NCBI GenBank assembly: GCA_019925095.2
Contig: CM034392.1
Span: forward strand, 28,157,887 to 28,221,886
Source: Dendrolimus kikuchii
Taxonomy: Eukaryota > Arthropoda > Insecta > Lepidoptera > Lasiocampidae
Direction of reading: 5' to 3'
DNA: 64,000 nt
Notes under the pieces: model-generated
Database searches by the model: none
What the model was told of the DNA's origin: nothing
The model's input: only the letters and a program-made list of their open reading frames with translations
Shown: one piece after another, positions 52,969-62,637 of the stretch
Position numbering within the stretch: position 1 is the stretch's first letter
Layout: each line of letters starts with the position of its first letter
Position numbers and translations under genes: made by a program

Positions 52969-55018
52969 GTCAGTACCCTCCTCGGCCGCGGCGTGCAGCT
53001 GCATATGCGCATGCGCCCGCGCCGCTTATCGACGAGACACATCGGACGAGATTTTAACCTTATCACTGTCAAAGTGATAAACTGAAAAATCACGTCCGAT
53101 TCTGAGTATATAGATAACACACCAAAACAAGTTTATTGTAATAATAGTTGCGGTTTTTGTTTGTTATGAAAAGTGATACGGTTGGATTCCGAGCATCACA
53201 GCGCCGAACCGCCACCTACAAACTCTTTCCGCAAAACGCGCGCAAGGTCACGTGGCCGCGTGCGAGTGCACGCAACCCCTTTGTACTCCGAGTATCGATG
53301 ATCGACCGATTGCAACGCTCTTAACCGCTCGCATCGTTGCAACTTGATCTGTACAACGCTTACTGCCAGATTTTATGTCATTATTACATTTTGTTAAAAC
53401 GTAAATAACCATGCATGTGTTGTGTCCAAAATTGCCATAACCGTTCAGGACTAAATGAATAAGTAACGGAAGCGCGCGGCCGCTCCCACTGCACGGGCGT
53501 CCGGTGCTCGACGGCATTTAGCTTTAGCTCCAAATGTTTCGTGAATATTCCCATATTTTTAATACTATAATTTTTTAGCTTTTCATAAATTATTTAAGCA
53601 CATTTCGTACGATTTTCTTTTCAAATAATAAATAATTGGGAAATTATTATTTAACATAACTCGAAAAATGAATAAATATATTTTCAAAACGAGCAAAAAG
53701 TACCTCTTCATTTGACATATCGCTTCATGTTTTTCATATGAAATATAGATTTGATAACAACTTTGTAGACACAAAAGAGTTCTACCAAATTTCGTGTCTG
53801 TAGTTCTCGAGATAACGAGTCGTAATAAGCGGATGAGACATGTTTGAGTTAGATCGTAAGGATTCCTGTTTGACCTCTAGGTGTCGGAAGCGGCGAAGCG
53901 AGTGTACTTTTTGCTCGACATAAACACATAGTGGTGGCAGTTTGTACGACCATGAAATGTTGCCACTCGCCGGAGGAGAGAGAGAGAAGTCGGAGTGCGC
54001 CTCGCGCCCGAACAGGCCGAGGGCATTTCATGAATATACATACACGTGTGTCCGCTTCATTAGCATTCGGTTGGAATACGAATAAGTCGGCGGACGCGCG
54101 TAATTAGGTGCTTAATATGTGTATAAGTGGAAACGACTGCGTGCTTCGCCATGTCGGTGCGGTCGAGATGCGAGTAAAAGGTTGGGTGGCGCAGAAGGGG
54201 AGCGGCGAGTCGGCGGCGGGCCGGCGGCGTGGGTGCGCCGCTGGTGGCGCGCGCTGCTGGCGGAGACGGTAGCGACGGCGCTGCTGGTGTGGATGGGCCT
54301 CGGGGCCGTGGTGCCGCTGTTCGGGCCGGAGCCGCTCACGCACCCGGCGTTCGCGTTCGGGTGCGCGGTGGTCGCGCTCTCGATGGGCTTCGGGCCCGTC
54401 TCCGGCGCGCACATGAACCCCTCGGTGACGCTCGCGGCGCTGCTCTACGGGCGCATCGAGCTCGCCGCCGCCGCCGCGTACGTGGTCGCGCAGGTGGCCG
54501 GCGCGGTGCTCGGCTTCGGCGCGCTGCTGGCGACGGCGCCCGCCGCCGGCGCCGGGAGCACGCTCGGCTGCACGCTGCCCGCGCCGACGGTGTCGCCGGG
54601 CGCCGCGCTCGTCATCGAGGCGGCGCTCACCGCGGTGCTGGCGCTGGCGTGCTGCGGCGCCTGGGCGGCGCCCGCGGACGCCACCGCGCCGCTCAAGATC
54701 GGCCTCGTGGTCGTCGGGCTCATCTACACGGGCGGCCACGCCACCGGCGCCAGCCTCAACCCGGCGCGCAGCCTGGGCCCCGCCTTGCTGCAGAAGGTGT
54801 GGACCCACCACTGGGTGAGCATCGTCTTTAACTGTGCTAGTCTCTACTAAGTGACAAATCGGTGATGATCCGTGTGTGTGCAGGTGTACTGGGTGGGCCC
54901 GCTGGGGGGCGCCGCCGTCGCCGCGCTGCTGCACCGGCACGTGCTCGCGCCCGCGACCGCCTCCGCCCCCGCCCCCGCCCCCGCCCCTGAGGAGCTGCCG
55001 CTCAACGACAAGCCATGA
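52956..55018 (+). CDS. Aquaporin-family channel 2; 3 exons (first exon inferred)
   Basis: Core exons end at 54814 and run 54884-55018. The proposed first exon is 52956-52968 (CACC-ATG CCC ACA GAC G, donor GTCAGT). Joined at 54195 this gives 255 aa; alternative acceptors at 54168 or 54210 keep the frame. An upstream exon is needed because the core frame has a stop at 54113 and no ATG before the first helix. Both the first-intron phase (1) and the last intron position (after THHW) match aquaporin 1. Features: first helix RALLAETVATALLVW; loop B SGAHMNPSVTLA (NPS, 79-81); loop E TGASLNPARSLGPA (NPA, 193-195, then Arg196). The residue at the ar/R His position is Ile or Leu by count, so it is not a classical water-selective filter. 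The tail has an Ala-Pro repeat and ends LPLNDKP. Substrate unknown. Confidence 0.85.
54195..54814 (+). CDS. Aquaporin 2 exon 2 (5' edge uncertain)
   Basis: Open through both pore motifs to ...VWTHHW before donor GTGAGC at 54815. The 5' edge is chosen at GGCGCAG; the acceptors lack a clear pyrimidine tract, as in aquaporin 1. Confidence 0.85.
54884..55018 (+). CDS. Aquaporin 2 exon 3
   Basis: After GTGTGCAG: VYWVGPLGGAAVAALL, then an Ala/Pro tail and TGA at 55016-55018. Confidence 0.9.
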   Translation: MYWVGPLGGAAVAALLHRHVLAPATASAPAPAPAPEELPLNDKP

Positions 55019-55480
55019 CCCGCAGCTGCGCCTGCGCTCGCGCTATAAATATACAACCTCACTAATCTTTGAACTGCCACCTGCGTCTGTTATTTGTCCC
55101 CCCCCCCCCTGGCCTCCGACCGCGACCTCGCCTCTGTCCTAATGCCACTATTCGAAGCAAGAAGGAATTAGCAAAATGAAAAACCTGGAAGTACTCACAG
55201 TAGACCATTGCGACATGTCGTGTGCTTCACGATTGTTTCTTGCATAATTTTCAATTAACATAGAATATTTATCTAATTAAGCAGATGACGCATCGTCCAC
55301 CATTGTGTGTTAATGTATTACACACACTACAAAAGAGCAGGCGCCACATTACCGCACCGTTGTCTTATTTTTAAATATTTATGGAAAACCTACAGCTAAA
55401 TATATTTGATCAGTTAACTATAATTAACAAAAGAAAGCCAATGACAGGTATTCAGGAATAAGCCTGTGATTACAAGTAAG
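55019..55480. other. Aquaporin 2 3' flank
   Basis: Has a poly(C) run near 55100. No clear AATAAA. Confidence 0.35.
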
Positions 55481-56300
55481 AAAGACACCGAGATACTTAA
55501 TCATTGTGAAAAATCTAAGAGTTAGACACCACTTGGCTCCTGAAACATTGATCACAAACGGGTCGATATCATCGTATTTACTTACATTATTTAAACAATT
55601 AAACAATTTTGCCTGTCATTAGTAAAACTTAAAGGTACATTGATAAATATTAAAGTGGACCTTACTTAGAAGATCTGGACAGTCAATATCGGAGGAAATA
55701 ATTTTTAGAAGTAAAAATTCAGCAATAACTCGTCGGTCTTTAAGCGATAAGAGGTGAAACTTTTTGCAAAGACCAAAATATGAATCGCTAGAGTACTGGA
55801 TCTTTCTCCTATAGCATGAATGTCGAATAAACCGCTTTTGCACACTTTCAATGCGGTCTATATATTTGTGATAGCGTGAGTTCCATATACGACAGGGCTG
55901 CGGAGAGGCCAGGTCATATACCCGTAGCCCTGGCATAAGGCGAAGGATGGAACACCCAGGGGTTTTGGTATCCCTAACTGGGGAGTGGCAATAGCATGAC
56001 ACCAGTTCTGACTGGGCATGCTAGTGCCACCCCCGATCTGGCGAATCCCACACTAGGTTGCGAATCATCCCCCCAAGGTTCTGCCCTTGTCGCGGCTTAG
56101 TCCTCAGTCGGATTTCCCCTGGTTAAAAAAAAAAAAAGGGTTCCATATACGAGATACATATTCTAAGTGCCTTCTAACATACCTACTGTACCTACAGTAT
56201 AAATTGTTTAGCATTTTAATCTCACTAAAGCAATTCAATATTCATAAAATGAAACCAAGGGTTTCAAGAAGAGGCTTTATTGACTATGTTGTTGATACGA
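55480..56300 (-). pseudogene. Jockey/CR1-like LINE reverse transcriptase, C-terminal remnant, split by another LINE
   Basis: The - strand reading gives YHKYIDRIESVQKRFIRH and then HLLSLKDRRVIAEFLLLK and DIDCPDLLSKVHF, the C-terminal region of Jockey/CR1-type LINE polymerases. Upstream pieces (MYLVYGT-like) continue beyond 56153 after removing the R1-clade insertion at 55893-56139. Stops are present upstream. Confidence 0.65.
55893..56137 (+). mobile_element. R1-clade LINE 3' tail with poly(A) and target duplication
   Basis: 245 bp with an A13 tail (56125-56137), flanked by 13 bp GTTCCATATACGA at 55880-55892 and 56140-56152. The same 3' sequence lies inverted at 56519-56760, where it is attached to R1-type coding sequence. 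Confidence 0.85.
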
Positions 56301-56504
56301 ACGTCAAATGTTAGCGTGCTATCATAGTACACACCTAGATCACGGATTTCGCTAGTCTTCTGCGACACCTAACACAATAGGGGGATAGAATATAAATATA
56401 AATATATAACAGGCATGTTAATTTATTTTAAAAACATCCCTATGTCACCCGTTTCCTTGACTGAACACCTCCCAGAAACTCGTGTGGAGAGGCTACAGCT
56501 GACA
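56138..56504. other. Spacer between LINE copies
   Basis: AT-rich. Includes the far part of the interrupted Jockey/CR1-like LINE (to ~56300). Nothing else is supported. Confidence 0.35.
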
Positions 56505-56518
56505 CCACCACCCAACCA

Positions 56519-57489
56519 TTTATTTTTTTTTTTAACGAGGGGAAATCTCTTTGAGTACTAAGCCGCGACAAGGGCAGAACCTTGGGGGGATAGTTCGCGA
56601 CCTAGTGTGGGATTCGCCAGATCGGGGGTGGCGCTAGCATGCCCAGTCAAAACTGGTGCCATGCTATTGCCACTCCCCAGTTAGGGATACCAAAACCCCT
56701 GGGTGTTCCATCCTTCGCCTTATGCCAGGGCTACGGGTATACGACCTAGCCTCTCCGCAGCCCTGGCAGGCGTGGGCCTCGCGAGGCCACTTCCATTGCC
56801 GGGGGACTACTTTTGTCCCCCAGCATCTTCGAGCTCTCAAGGCGTGGGGCGGTCTGTAACTCGCCCCACGGGAGGAGAGGTGAGCGCGCCCCCATCTCGA
56901 CGGCATGTGCAGGTGAGTGAGTACCTCTATACCCCAAGAGGCAAGCTTACGGTGCTTGAAGGTCCTGGCTGACCCTCCGGCGCCGACGCGTCCTCCTTTG
57001 ACGGGAGCAGAGTAGTGATGTGCGTTCACGCTCCCGCTCCGCCTCCTCCTTCGCAAGCATAACGCGCTCGCAGGAGGAGACGGCGTTCCATCCGGTGGTG
57101 CTCCGGTGGTGATGGTGCGTACCACGGCCGGGAGCAAGCCGTATCCTCGTCGCCGGTGTCACAATGATGGCACCCTGACGTCACCTCGCGACCGAGGCGA
57201 CACAGGTACCTCCCGGAGCATCCATGCCCCGAGAGGACCTGCGTCAGCCTGAACGTCAGGGTGCCGTGTTTTCGTCCTAGCCAATGTTGCAGGACGGCTC
57301 TCACCGCTTCTATGGTGGCGAGACCCGCGCTGGGGTGTCGGAGGCGTTCCTCCCATAGCACCATGCCGAAGTCGCGAAGCTGCGACCGGCACGCCTCGGT
57401 TTCCTGAGGGGCCGGTCTCGTGACCCTCGCCAGGGCCTCTATGCGCCACTGGAAAAGCGACGCTAGGAGCCTGGCTTCGAGGTCCCATG
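56519..57489 (-). mobile_element. R1-clade LINE, 5'-truncated, with target duplication
   Basis: 971 bp. The poly(A) tail reads as T-run at 56519-56534. Flanked by 14 bp CCACCACCCAACCA at 56505-56518 and 57490-57503. Carries the end of the reverse transcriptase ORF and a ~450 bp 3' untranslated region. Confidence 0.85.
57000..57489 (-). pseudogene. R1-clade LINE ORF2 C-terminal remnant
   Basis: The - strand frame encodes EAVRAVLQHWLGRKHGTLTF, then LTQVLSGHGCSGRYLCRLGR and a Cys-rich CHHCDTGDEDTA segment, the C-terminal zinc-knuckle region typical of R1-clade LINEs. It is frameshifted after that. No endonuclease or catalytic core is present. Confidence 0.8.
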
Positions 57490-57751
57490 CCACCACCCAA
57501 CCACTATTATCCTTCTTTGAGTATGGAACCATACGTAACGATGCCATCGGAAACAGCGGCCAACGGCTCAAAAATTACTCGACGGATATTGCTCATATCA
57601 AGATTGGGGAGTTAACATCTCGTCATATATTGAATTTAATAAAAAAAACCATTGAGGAACATTAATAGGTATATTTTTGACTTAACCACTAAGCTACCGA
57701 CTTCAATATTAAGTAATCGATGGATCCAGCCTTTATGTACACTAACAACGC

Positions 57752-58597
57752 GTTCCATTAGTAGCTCACAACGCCCAAAATGCTCCGTTAGCCGTGCCAC
57801 AAGGCGACCGCCGTCGTTATTGTCGTGGTGAAGACGTCACTAATGACGTCATCTTTTTCGATCAAAAAGCGCTCACTACGACCCATGTCAAGAGGTAGGT
57901 CGAATAACCGTTCCACTTGGGCTTACGATTGTAACGCCGGCAAACGAGTGGAACGGGGAAAATCGCGTTCGAGAACGTGGTTATTGTGTGTCTTTAATGG
58001 AACGGATGGAATAAGTTTGGACGTTATAATGACACGTGTGCCAGCATGTAACAGATACACTCTACATTAGTATAAGTTTAGTATTAAAATTAGAATAAAT
58101 TAATATAATAAGTTATTCTTAAAGTACACCAAAACAGAAAAATTACTACATATAATGTCACATACACTAACAAAAATAAACAATAAGCGTGTATGGAGTC
58201 TCAAATTTTTCATAGAAATTAAGTATTAAAAAAGGGTACGGAACTCGAGTCCGTAGAGATATTAATAATAATAATAAAAATTAAAAAAATGACACGTGTG
58301 ACTGCCATCCCCAATTTCACTACACTATGTAATTTTGTAGCACTATAAAGACTACACCTTGGCTACATTCCACTACAGACTCACAACGACCACGACCGCA
58401 ATTTTTCCCCTTCCACTTGCTTGCTGGCGTTAGAAGCGTAAACCTAACTGGAACGGTTATTCGACCCACCTCTTGACATGGGTCATCGTGAGCGCTATGT
58501 GATCGAAAATGACGTTTTCGCAACGACCACAACGACCGCGATCGCCTTGTGGAACGGCTAACGGAGCATTTTGGGCGTTGTGAGCTACTAAAGGAAC
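57752..58597. mobile_element. Foldback element with ~250 bp inverted repeats
   Basis: Arms 57752-~58012 and ~58345-58597 are inverted copies (GTTCCWTTAGTAGCTCACA at the outer ends; CCCATGTCAAGAGGTRGGTC inside). The ~330 bp middle contains a CTCGAG-hairpin repeat. No transposase frame or clear target duplication. Superfamily unknown. Confidence 0.75.
58047..58285 (-). repeat. CTCGAG-hairpin interspersed repeat
   Basis: Reverse-oriented copy with the hairpin GGAACTCGAGTCCGTAGAG and an (AAT)n tail. Confidence 0.65.
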
Positions 58598-59694
58598 AAG
58601 ATGCTTGTTTACGCATTTATATATACGTAGTATCCATAGTAGTTTGTGATTTATATAAACACGATGACACCCGACGTTACGTGAGTTCCGTTTTTGCCAA
58701 AATGACTATGGTACCCAAAAGTCGGTTTATGGCAGCCGACATTTTTTTTTTTTTTAAATTTGGTTCGCAAACTGGCCAACTCAGCTTACTTTTAAACAAA
58801 ACTAGAGTACAGATAATATGGTTGCTGACTGGCCTTCTTGGTGCGAACACAGCATGCATCATCAGCAGCATCAATTATGCAAAATTACATGTCCACTTGT
58901 AGGAAGGGATATTCAATGAAAGGGCCTCCTTGTACTTGTCAAACATATTCTTTATTTATCTGTATCAATTATTCACATAACTAAAGTGCAATCGTCTCCT
59001 TCACCGAATGAATAGGCCCATTCATATTCAACGCATTTTCAGTTTATAGTCATGTCCAAGATTCCACGTTGCCACTCGATGTCGTGGAACAAGAGCACTA
59101 AAGGGAGCAATCGACGTTCAATAAATAGGGCTATTGTCATCCCTTTGTGTCTTCTTCCATTCCATAGCCTAAAATATCAATTGAAACTGGTGGCAAACAC
59201 TCGGAGTGGACTCTCTCGCCACTCATGGTTGGCTATGGCCACCGGAACTATTTTCAGGTTTAAAAATAACTTAACATCCACTTTGTTTATTGTTCCTGAA
59301 AAGGAGTCTCCCGGCTCCGCATCGCACCCCACTCCCGCTCCTGTTGACCCATTGGAAGCACACAAAACACAACAACTCAAATTTAGTCCAAATTTGATAC
59401 TCGATAGCCTATTATCAATAATGCCTATTAATACTGTCAATATCCTACAATTAATAACTATGCATTTGGACTCTACTCAAAGGTGCAGCCAGATATTGAT
59501 ACAATTCAGAATCACCATAAAGATAAAAAATGTTTCATAAACACAGAGGACATCATTGAAATCATTATTTCACAAGAGTAATGTTGAAATGGAGAATCTT
59601 CTTCCACATCTCAATACCTAATGGAAAGAAAAGGAGTCTGCAGTCGGTGAGTGGTCGGTGAGTGGTCGGAGGGTGGCGGGCGGCGCGACGGCGC
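58598..59694. other. UBE2S 3' flank
   Basis: A + strand frame at 59052-59540 (162 aa) has no recognisable similarity and lies antisense to the presumed UBE2S 3' untranslated region, so it was not called a gene. Confidence 0.4.
59286..59291 (-). terminator. Candidate polyadenylation signal, UBE2S
   Basis: AATAAA on the - strand about 400 bp after the stop. Another is at 58951-58956. Confidence 0.4.
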
Positions 59695-60146
59695 TCATAA
59701 GCGCTTGAGGATGCGGCGCTTGTCCTTGGGGTGCGGCGCGCGGCGCTCGCGCTTGGCGCTCGGCGGCGCCTCGGCGTCGGCGGGCGGCGCCCGGCTGGCG
59801 CCCGCGCTCGCGTCGGCGTTGGCGCCCGCGTGGATCTCGGTGAGCAGGCGCGCGCGCGCGAAGTAGTCGTCGTAGCGGTCGCGCAGCAGCGCGGCGGCGT
59901 CCGCGTTCAGCGCCGAGTCGGCGTTGGGCGCGATCAGCAGGCACCGGATCGCGAGCAGCGCGTGCCCGAGCCCGAGCTCGGCGCGCCAGTCGCGCTTCAG
60001 CGTGTTCACGCACACCTCGCCCGTGTCCGGCGCCACGTTCGGGTGGAACAGCTTCGTGAGGAAGTAGGCGCGCGGCGGCGCCGTCGGGAACTCGCGCCCG
60101 AGCACCAGCCGCACGCGGAACACGCCGCCCGCATATGGAGTGTCCG
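59695..60146 (-). CDS. UBE2S: UBE2S exon 2
   Basis: Acceptor TATTTCAG; TGA at 59695-59697. Contains the catalytic Cys and the tail. Confidence 0.95.
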
Positions 60147-62637
60147 CTGAAATACCAGTCACCACTACGTTAGATCCCGAGGGATAAAATTCACTTTCAC
60201 AATCCTAGGCCACTATGTTTGGCAGACTGTCAAGGAAAGGATATATTTTTCACACATATTTTGTATGTTTGTAATTCTTTTATTACCTTATATCTTCCAA
60301 ACAGTTTGATGGATTTCGACAGTTAAGGTATTGTTGTATTCATCTTAAAAAACAAGTGTCCTTAGATGTTTGAAAAAAAATAGTAAATTTTTAGCGCAAA
60401 ATATTACAATAACAAAATATTACAATAACAAAAAATAACCAAAGCTATTGAATAGAGTAGTGTACCGGAATGAAAGAAATTAAAATATAAATATCCAGAG
60501 CCCAATCTTATTTTATTTTTTTATATGATTGGGCTATGGATATATTATATATACAGATATAACAAAACAATTTGTGTTTCCTTTTGGAAACAAATAAATT
60601 GTTTTGTTTATTTATTATTAAAGTGTGGGGTGAAAAGGGGTGCCAGAATTTGCGCAGGAAAATGATAAGTTCTGGGTTTGTCTTCCTTGATGGTCTTTTA
60701 CTTAAAATCATACTTTGGTTGTAAAAGTGCGATTGGTCATTCGTTTGTTTACTTCTGTTCATTTGCCTGTTTTGTTTGGCATGCAATCATGTCTACACTT
60801 TTCCTCACTTATATAAGTAACACAGTTTTTGTTCATAACAGTGTCTCCAGACACTAAAAACTAAAACATTACAGATGTAGGCGGGACTCAATTGCAAATT
60901 ATAAACCAAAAGATAATTAAAGAGCTCCTAGTATAATCTGCTAAACCGAAGTAGAGTTTACTTTGTTTATAGTTTATTTTTAATTTTGTTTTCTGTTCTC
61001 TGTCTCATTTTAATCTTATAGTGCATTATTTTGAAATTGTCTTAATTGCAATCAGGTTTTTGATTTTTAAATTGTTTATATTTTGCTCCATATCATATAT
61101 AGCTATAGTCATTTAAAAACTTATACATACATATACATAACTTCACACCAGTTCCCTTGCAGGGTAGGCACGAACAACAGAGTGCCATTCAGGCTTATTC
61201 TTACACACCTCACTTGCTTCTTTGACATTCATAGCTCTTGTCACGCACGCTCGTCTGTTCTTAAGGCTCCTGACATCACCTTCTGCTAGTACACGATCAA
61301 TTTGATCATGGAAGGTGTGTCGTGGCCTTCCACGACTTCTGCATCCATCCACTAAATACTAAATATTAGACATTAATGGAATATTCACAGAGGTCACATT
61401 TGGAAAATAAGCACTGAATCACTAATATAATACATAACCAGAAATCTTTTGATTTCTTCAATTTTTCCATCTATATATATATATATATTAATTGCTGTTC
61501 GTTAGTCTCGCTAAAACTTGAGAACAGCTAGACTAATTTGGCTTATTTTGATTTTGAATTATTTGTGGAAGTCCAAGGAAGGTTTAAAAGGTGAGTAAAT
61601 ATGAAAGAAATCTGGGAATATAGTAAAAACAACAATTTCACTTTCCCGTAGAAACTACTCCTACCTGTCAAATATTTGATGTTCTTCCCATGTTTTAGAA
61701 ATCAATCAGAAATCAATTTACATTTAAAAGTGGTTATTTTTTTTTTGTTGTAGTGAATGTCAAATGTTTGATGTTCATTTTGGTTAAGTTTTGACCACAT
61801 TTTTTTACTAAAGTTGAAACGTTCTGCAGTTATTCAGATTTTTACATATTGATTCTGAGGCAGTACGAAGTTTTCCCGGGTCAGCTAGTATATATATAAA
61901 ATTTGCATATGAAGACAAGAACTGTCACATTTAGAAAAATGTTTAACAATGACTCAAATAGAAATTATATTGTTGAAATTTAATACCATATGGCATTATA
62001 TAAAAATTTTCTTTTAAGCCCACTTTTCAATATTCAACTGTGACACACATCAGACAGGCATACAAACAAGCAAGACCATAAAGGTTCTGGTTTACCTTTG
62101 GTTATTGGAACATAAAGTATAAGTGGCACTCATGCAATGATAGTGACTTGTTGCACATAACTAAGGCCAACTTGCCTACATAAATAATGTGAATTACTAC
62201 AACATCTAGAAATTTACTGATAAATAAAACAAAAATCATACTTCCAACGACTTGTTTACAAATGAACCCATAGTACTTCAGAGCAGAAAGGATTAGTGTA
62301 ATGGTCATGGCAACATCTGGGTTGGTTCAACTGAGTATTAGAATAGTAAATCCTCAAAACTAAACGACTCTGAGCATATAACAAGTCAACAAAAATAACA
62401 GTGCTACGTCAAGAGAAGAGCCTAGTAACGAATTAGTTTTGCTCGTCGCTATAGTCGGACTAAAGACGCAGGATACGGTAGGGAATCACCTGGGCCTTCG
62501 ATGTGGGCCACGACGTCGGTCAGGTCGTCGTCGCGCAGCACCAGCTTGATGCCGGCGGGTGGGTTGGCTGCCAGACGACGCAACTCGCGCGCCACCCCGC
62601 GAAGCACTTGCGGACACACGTTCTCCACGTTCGACAT
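59695..62637 (-). CDS. UBE2S: UBE2S-type ubiquitin-conjugating enzyme E2; 2 exons
   Basis: Exons 62637-62490 and 60146-59695 join in phase 1 (...[13 protein letters not shown]) to 199 aa. UBE2S is the APC/C-dependent E2 that extends Lys11-linked ubiquitin chains on mitotic substrates. Seen here: [15 protein letters not shown]-terminus; [35 protein letters not shown] (HPN motif); [12 protein letters not shown] with the active-site Cys at residue 95, the same number as in human; and [12 protein letters not shown]. After the UBC fold a low-complexity Ala-rich linker leads to a basic tail ending LKRL, like the C-terminal LRRL that docks the human enzyme on APC/C. The human protein is 222 aa; the shorter linker explains the difference. 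ATG 62637 fits the family start; the frame is open a little further upstream without an ATG. Exon 2 is very GC-rich. Intron 2.3 kb, GT-AG. Confidence 0.95.
61123..61354 (-). pseudogene. RTE-type LINE C-terminal remnant
   Basis: Frame 61143-61352: [19 protein letters not shown] to YPARELV. Tail of TACATACATA at left. Confidence 0.7.
61478..61888 (+). mobile_element. Helitron-like MITE
   Basis: Ends TTTCCCGGGTCAGCTAG next to T. The left edge is near a (TA)n run. Confidence 0.4.
62490..62637 (-). CDS. UBE2S: UBE2S exon 1
   Basis: 49 codons plus one base from ATG. Donor GTGATT just beyond CCAG. Confidence 0.95.

Larger units (their letters stand above)
60147..62489 (-). other. UBE2S intron
   Basis: AT-rich. 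Contains an RTE tail (61123-61354), a Helitron-like MITE (61478-61888) and a short inverted repeat near 60560-60610. Donor GTGATT. Confidence 0.85.

Noticed and set aside
54104..54940. 278 aa antisense frame over aquaporin 2
   Set aside because: Arg/Ala-rich GC artefact; the sense frame has both pore motifs and proper splice sites.
59052..59540. 162 aa open frame
   Set aside because: No recognisable domain, AT-rich codon use unlike the host genes here, and antisense to the presumed UBE2S 3' region. Transcript evidence would be needed.
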